Source: Phragmites australis
Lineage: Eukaryota > Streptophyta > Magnoliopsida > Poales > Poaceae
Direction of reading: 5' to 3'
Length of the DNA: 64,000 bases
NCBI RefSeq assembly: GCF_958298935.1
Contig: NC_084930.1
Location: 29,052,001-29,116,000 of the forward strand
The stretch's first letter is position 1; each line of letters begins with the position of its first letter. A program made the translations under genes and the position numbers. Below the pieces are notes generated by a model that worked only from the letters and a program-made list of their open reading frames with translations, did no database searches and was not told the DNA's origin. Below are positions 58,387-64,000 of this stretch, in pieces.

Positions 58387-61300
58387 ATAAGACCCCGAAC
58401 CCAGGATCTCTTGGACCTCCTGTATCAGTCCCTAGATTAAGTAGCTAATATGTATAGTATAACAGTAGTAGTATCACAGTCAAACTTCATACATAAATAT
58501 TATAGTTCAAAATACAAAAGGTTACAAACTAAATCATATATTACAAACCTGGTCGAGAGACCAACAAAACACAACGGAAAGCAAAAACCCAAGCCAGAAG
58601 CAGCTCAGGGTGCGGACGCAACTTCTAATACTATTCTTCATCCTCGCCTTCACGTCCGATAAACTCAGTATCGACTTCCTCATATGAATGACAACAAGAA
58701 TGAGTATTGAAGGTACTCAGCAAACCCTAGTCTACTTTAAAGTGTTTGATAGACACATAAGGGGTGAAACAAGTACAATGCTTTACGGTTTAGTTTTAAC
58801 TGCAAAGCAATTTTTATGCAAGTATTCCTTTGTATTACCTAGATTGACTTGAAAACAGTTTTGAATAGTTCAAATCAGGTAACAAACTATATCTCGGGGG
58901 TTTTCGGTCCTGGGAGGGACTACACCTCGCTCCGCAATCTCTATTATCATAGCTGGTGTACCTCTAGTACCACACAGCTTTTGGCGAATTGAGTCAGGAA
59001 CCTCATCACACGAATATGTAGTCCACACACTCACTAATTAAGACATACGCGCCCAGAGTCTAGTCAAAACAGTTATTGATGTCGCATGTCAATGACCGTG
59101 GACATAGCTATTCGAATAGGTTTACACTCTGCAGAAGTTATACAGCTTTACGCACACGATATGCTCAGCCTCCAACTGTTGCAAGCGGAGGAGCGAATCA
59201 TACCGAGACCCTCCCAACACCTTTCCTGTTGGGCTTTTCTACGAGATTTACCCTCAAGTACCAGAGTCCATGTACTAAAGGCCAGTCACCTTTTTAAGCC
59301 TAACTAGCAACCTCGAAATAGAGGGATAGATGATCACTTGACTGCTCGCTGCTCTTAGCCTCTTAGTATGATGCCCAACTCAATCTAGTGAAGGAGAGGT
59401 CAAGTCCTGCCCATTCAGGACGCATGGTTGCACGAGGTGGCTAAGAATGACGGCGTAGTGACTCAGTCCGTAAACTGCTAGAGCAGATATCTTCTGGCAA
59501 TGAATACCACAAAGGTAACTCAAGCTCCCAGGAGCATACCCATCCATAGTACTACTCCATCTGCCCCCATCAAAACAGTTTTCACCTATTTTTACACATC
59601 ACTCTCCACATCCCACACGACATCAAGGATTTCACAACCGTCATGAAATTCACAACCATCAAGAATTCATGGTATATGAGTTATCCTTGATAACAGTAAA
59701 TCTTATCTCCGAGGAGAGGTGTTTTAAAAGCGACGTCAAAGAGGCGGTGTATTCAATCCTAAGCATGCTAGATATCAAGGTGTCGTTTGTCATTAATGTA
59801 GATAACAACATGCAATCCTAGGGTGATATGTATTTTGAATGATAACATTTATGGCATGGCAAGTGTTGATAGGATTAACTACTACAAGCATTTTGTAAAG
59901 CGCAATACATATCGCATGCGATATAAGTCCAGTTTTAAGTTGATCATGTAGATTAATTGAAAACATAGGTTCATTATGATCAAGGAGATAGGATTTGCCT
60001 TCTTCGAGGTTTTCTTCAAAATCTTTGTTGTAGTCAAGATCTTCTGGCGGACCACCTAGCGCGGTGAGGAATCGAGGCAGAACAACACCGGAGAGCTCGC
60101 TGGAGTTGGTTTCCCACTGGGGATTCATGGCGACGAGAGGACGTCAGGCTTCTACGTGACAAGACGGACTCGATGGAGGGCTCATCGACGGCGACCGGCG
60201 ATGAAAGCGCTGCCAGACGACGGACAAAAAGGGGGCAGCGGCGTGGGCAAAATCAGACAGTACCTCCCTTGCATAGGGAGGTGCCAACCTACAAAGAAAA
60301 GGGGCTTGAGGCCCCTAGCCATCACGGCACGACGGCCGGCCTCACATAAAGAAAATGCACACCGGTGGCGGACGGTTTCACGGTGGCGGATGCAAAATGC
60401 TACGGCTACACGTGAGAAGGAGCTACGGGAATTCCTACATGCTATCTACACAGCCTTGGGGGCTGGAAGGCTCACCGGCGTCTGGGTCGAAGGAACGGGA
60501 AGGCAGCCGGTGACGAGAAGCTGCAACGGTGACGGTGTTGGCTCGACTTCGTGCGCAGGCTGCTCCCGTCGAGCTCTGGGTGTACAGACGGTGGCATAGG
60601 GAGAGCAAAGGCTCCCAGGTGCTCCTCAGTAGCTTGTGGGGAAGGACGTCGATGATAAGGTCGCAGCGGTGGCAATGACGAAGGCGGCGGAACGGTGGTG
60701 TGACAAAATGGAGAAAGAGAGAGAGAAAGATCAGGCTGCACTATTTATAGATGGGAGAGGGGAGATGGAGAGAGAGACGGTGGGCACGTGATGTTGAGCG
60801 GACGTCGGCGAGCAGTGTCGCGGCGAGGTGGCAGACAACGCGCACCATTTTCCCCGTGGTATGGGTGGCATGCGCCCTCCACGAGCGAGCAGGACACGAA
60901 AGTCACGCGACATGGGCACTCAGGCATGGGCGGAGGGAGAGCGAGAGAGAAGGGAGAGAGCAGGAGAAGTGGAGGCTGGCGGGATATTTTCCCTGAGAGG
61001 AGGAACGACGGCCAGCGTCACGGTAAGGTGGAGGAGGGAGGAGAGGCGCGAGTGCTCGTCAGATCACCGACACGTGGATGGCCACACAACGCACGACGCG
61101 GGAGCGCGCATAGGAGCAGGCCAACACGGCGTGGGCGAGTTGGGCCAGCAGCGTGGTGGCGTGGGCCAAACACGCGGGAGGGAGAGGGGAAGGGAGTCGG
61201 CTAACGGGGTCGAGAAAGGGAGAAGGGAGAGAAATTGAGCCCAGGGTGAATAGGTGAAGAGGAAAGAAAATTGGTTTTGGGATTAAATTCAAATGTGTGA

Positions 61301-61968
61301 TTTAAATTCGGATTTGACTTTGTATTGAGATCAATTCAAATAAACAAACTTGAATTATGATTTGAACTTGAATCTTGAGCTTCCTAAGATGATTTGAATC
61401 AAGAGATTTGAATTTGAATTGTAGAAATTGGTGAATCCAAGCATGAGAAGGGAAATAAACTTCATTTATTTTAAAGGTCAGCCCAATTTTTGGCAGATTA
61501 CAACAATTTTTCTCTCAAAAACTCTCACCTAATACATAGGCTAAGCACTCATCTTCCTCTCCTCTAAAACCCTAACACAAAGCTCTCTGTTGGGGGGAAA
61601 TAGACCAGCCTGATGATAATGGTTGGTGGTCGCTATCAAAGGTCCCTCTAGAGCCTTCGGCCTCCAGACTCGGCATGAGGCCCTATCCCCGGAGGCTGCG
61701 AACCCCTTCGGGCCACCTCTCTGACTCGTGCGAACGCAAAGACTATTTCGGAAACAAATTTAGTGAAATTTTGGAATACTTAGTCCATTTAATATATATG
61801 AATGTATTCATATTGGTATATATATATATAAATATATATATATATTTATATACATTCATATACATATACATATTTCCTTGAGTATAGTTAGATTAATTAA
61901 ACATAAATTTTTTTAATTTAGAGTGAAATTTGAAATTAATTTACATGCTAAAATTCAGGATGTTACAT
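58387..61968 (-). mobile_element. LTR (TGTAACATC type) inserted in LINE 2 ORF2
   Basis: On the minus strand it starts TGTAACATCCTGAATTTTAG at 61968 and ends GGGGTCTTATA at 58387, probably an original TG...CA. Flanks CTTTC (58382-58386) and TTTTC (61969-61973) are a 5-bp duplication with one mismatch. LINE ORF2 resumes right after. An AT-rich first part, a GC-rich middle and a TATA box (CTATAAATAG, minus, 60750-60741) match the blocks at 35351 and 14581. At 3.58 kb it is long for a solo LTR and may contain further insertions. Its open frames show no domain. Confidence 0.7.
60741..60750 (-). promoter_or_regulatory. TATA box of the LTR, CTATAAATAG
   Basis: Minus-strand CTATAAATAG followed by TGCAGCC. 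The same decamer occurs in the LTR at 20971. Confidence 0.55.
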
Positions 61969-63634
61969 TTTCTCACTCTTATACCCAAGAAATCGGATGC
62001 AATGATGGTAAAAGACTACCACCTTATAAGTTTGATACATAGTTTTGCTAAGCTTGTGGCGAAACTCCTCGCAAATCGACTCACCCCATAGTTGCCCCTC
62101 TTGGTTTTGACAAACCAAAGTGCATTTGTCTATGGTCGAAGCATACAAGATAATTTCTTTTTGGTCCATCAAACAGCGAAGACTTTACACAGGAAGAAGG
62201 AAGCTCATGTCCTCCTCAAATTGGATATTTCAAAGGCCTTCGACTCCGTTTCTTGGTCCTTTCTTTTGGAGATTCTTCACAGTTTGGGTTTTGGTCACCG
62301 GTGGTGTAATATTTTGTGCTGCCTCCTTTCTATCGCCACCACCCAAGTGCTCTTGAATAGGGAACCGGGTGATGTCATTCATCACTAAAGAGGCCTCCAT
62401 AAAGTGGCTAATCATCTCCCAGGATGGAAGGCTTCACTCATGAACCGGCTGGTAGACTCATCATGGTCCGTGTGGTCCTCACTTCGACTCCCATCTATCA
62501 AATGATAGCTTTGGATTTACCAAAATGGGTAATCAAAGCCATCGACAAGAGAAGACGAGGTTTCTTATGGAAAGGGCAGGAAAAGGCTCATGGAGGCAAT
62601 TGCCTAGTCTCTTTGTAGCGGGTGTGCAGACCTCTTCCATTCGGTGGTCTCGGCATGCATGATCTGTATACACAAGGCTGGGCTCTCCGTATTCGATTGC
62701 TATGACTACAAAAGGCTGATCCTACCCGCCCTTAGGCTGGACTACATGTGTAGGTTCACCCAAATGCGAAGGCCATGTTTGAGATGGCAATAGTAAGGGT
62801 GGTCGGCGATGGCACAACCACCAAATTCTGGTATGACCGTTGGTTGTAGGGCAAATCAATTGCCGTGGTGGCTCCTAATCTCATCCTACTCGTTCCTCGT
62901 CGCGCTCTCAGCCAGAGAATAGTATGCCAAGCTCTAGACAACAGGCGGTGGATCGGGGATATCATTGGTGCACTTTCTGTTAGTGTTCTTGACAAGTATC
63001 TACATCTATGGGACCTTTTGGCAAATTTCAATCTACAACAAGAGGTTCAGGATCAGCACTCATGGAGGCTCACAAAATCTGGTATTTACTCAAGCAAACT
63101 GGCCTACAATGCATACTTTGTTGGCTCCATCAAATTTGCATCTTGGAAGCGCATTTGGAAGCTTTGGGCGCCGTTGCGTTGCAAGTTCTTTATTTGGCTT
63201 GCAGTCCTTAATTGGTGTTGGACTGGGGAACAACTAGCGAGAAGGGGATTACCACACCCGTGTGCCTGCCCTCTTTGTGATCAATCTGAAGAAACCATAC
63301 AACATCTTTTAACTTCATGTGTATTCGCATGGCAGGTATGGTTCATCATTTTCCAAAACATGGACTCCACACTTTGGTCCCCCAACCGGACACATCCTCC
63401 TTGTTTGGTTAGTGGTGTAAGGTGATCAAAGGGGTCGATAAGCAGTTCAAAAAAGGACTAAAAACCTTCATAACCCTCATCGCGTGGGAGTTGTGGAAGC
63501 ATCGTAATGATTGCATTTTCAACAACGTCACACCATCCATAAATCTGGTGGTTAGGGCGGTGGCTGATGAAGGGACTATCTGGTGCGCTGTCGGGGCCAA
63601 GGACCTCAGATATTTGGTAATGGGAATTGTCTAG
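61969..63634 (+). pseudogene. LINE 2 ORF2, reverse transcriptase with deleted core, zf-RVT and C-terminus
   Basis: LTLIPKKSDAMMVKDYHLIS, LANRLTP, QSAFVYGRSIQDNFFLVHQT and LLKLDISKAFDSVSW are fingers/palm motifs. RGL near 62396 is followed directly by [16 protein letters not shown], so the GDPLSP and YADD region is gone. [20 protein letters not shown] (62510-62570) is the connection region. The best-preserved part (62865-63425) contains KLWAPLRCKFFIWLAVL and the zf-RVT zinc motif CPLCDQSEETIQHLLTSC. AWELWKHRNDCIFNN follows, with a stop at 63634. Without the palm core this copy could not reverse transcribe. Confidence 0.9.
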
Positions 63635-64000
63635 GTCTCACTCCCCAGTTTCAATTAGTTAGTGGTTGCATCTTCCTATTTGTGGCGCGTATGTTTCTTT
63701 TGGTCTAGCATGTGTTGTTGTGTGATGTGTGCGCGTGGTGTTTCAGGTGTTTTCCTTTGTAACTCCTTTTTTCCTTCTTTAATGAAATGACCCGCAACTC
63801 TCCTACGCGTTCGAGAAAAAAATAATAGATTGGATCTATTGGTGTTCTTATGATCGATTCATGTGATGAATCAGGTGATACACGGTTTGATGTAATAGGG
63901 CTCGAATGAGGTGTGAATCGATGGAACCATATGACCAAAAGATTAGCTCACTTTCCCACCTGGCTGCGTGTGCGACTTGCCCCTACCGGCTGGAATTACC
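63635..64000. other. LINE 2 3' UTR, poly-A tail and flanking DNA
   Basis: The 3' UTR runs to AATGAAATGACCCGC and GTTCGAGAAAAAAA (about 63780-63820). The remaining 180 bp has no recognisable gene. Confidence 0.6.

Larger units (their letters stand above)
55930..63820 (+). mobile_element. LINE 2: L1-type retrotransposon split by a 3.6-kb LTR
   Basis: ORF1 and ORF2 can be followed in order, with the 3' UTR ending AATGAAATGACCCGC then GTTCGAGAAAAAAA (to about 63820), a poly-A tail. ORF2 is interrupted by an LTR at 58387-61968. The 5' end lies somewhere between the copia primer-binding site and 55930, and no convincing target duplication was found. The sequence is distinct from LINE 1 in ORF1 and in its better-preserved C-terminus. 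Confidence 0.85.

Noticed and set aside
60156..61238. Arginine-rich open frames inside the LTR at 58387-61968
   Set aside because: GC-rich LTR sequence gives overlapping frames on both strands without any domain or splice context.
55830..63850. Target duplication of LINE 2 (TTTGGATCGAT near 55841 with ATTGGATCTAT near 63831)
   Set aside because: Only partly matching, and the 5' boundary of the LINE is not independently fixed; too weak to claim.

Overview
This 64 kb window reads as nuclear DNA of a grass (Poaceae). There are no operons or bacterial signals. Coding potential lies in one intron-rich plant gene and in many decayed plant transposons (CACTA/En-Spm with TNP2, hAT/Ds, Stowaway MITEs, L1-type LINEs, Ty1/copia and LTR-type repeats). 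The GC-rich exons of the gene and the particular repeat families are typical of grasses. The species cannot be named from sequence alone.

Layout. 1-3240 is copy A of a duplicated block whose second copy (B, about 22460-28880) is the 3' flank of the only clear host gene. Between them are a Stowaway MITE (4410-4692), a 5'-truncated LINE (5022-13258) carrying a solo LTR in its ORF2 (8449-11039), an LTR-like block (about 13300-14581), an En/Spm remnant with a Ulp1-like domain (about 14590-16620), another solo LTR (16685-18349) and the 3' end of a retroelement with its LTR (about 18355-21648). Copy B is split by a hAT element (24272-27416) that contains a second hAT (24311-25828); both have exact 8-bp target-site duplications.

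The host gene, 31461 to 29245 on the minus strand, is an MIKC*-type MADS-box transcription factor of the AGL66/AGL104 (S-clade) type. Eleven exons can be assembled with canonical splice sites and continuous phase into a 336-residue protein. Upstream of it (31.5-40.6 kb) lie a G-box, AT-rich repeat DNA, MITEs, an LTR-like block, an 84-bp mini-CACTA, a solo LTR (about 37082-38775), a Ds-like hAT (38785-39737) and a 187-bp hAT MITE (39935-40121).

40691-47452 is a CACTA transposon with an ATG target duplication. It encodes a broken TNP2 transposase and carries apparently captured host exons: the N-terminal part of an ACT-domain STY-type protein kinase, with intron and possible promoter, and a C2-domain exon. 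After it come a CT/CTAT microsatellite, a copia-like LTR fragment, a complete but dead copia element (49259-53962, CACAA duplication), a copia LTR with primer-binding site (55268-55815), and a second L1-type LINE (about 55930-63820) split by a 3.6-kb LTR (58387-61968).

Apart from the MADS gene, nothing here looks like a functional protein gene. The most unusual signals are the exon-capturing CACTA, arrays of a near-palindromic CCGGAnnATCCGG motif upstream of the TATA box in several LTRs, the duplication of the MADS 3' flank, and the nested hATs with CGGTTACCG repeats.
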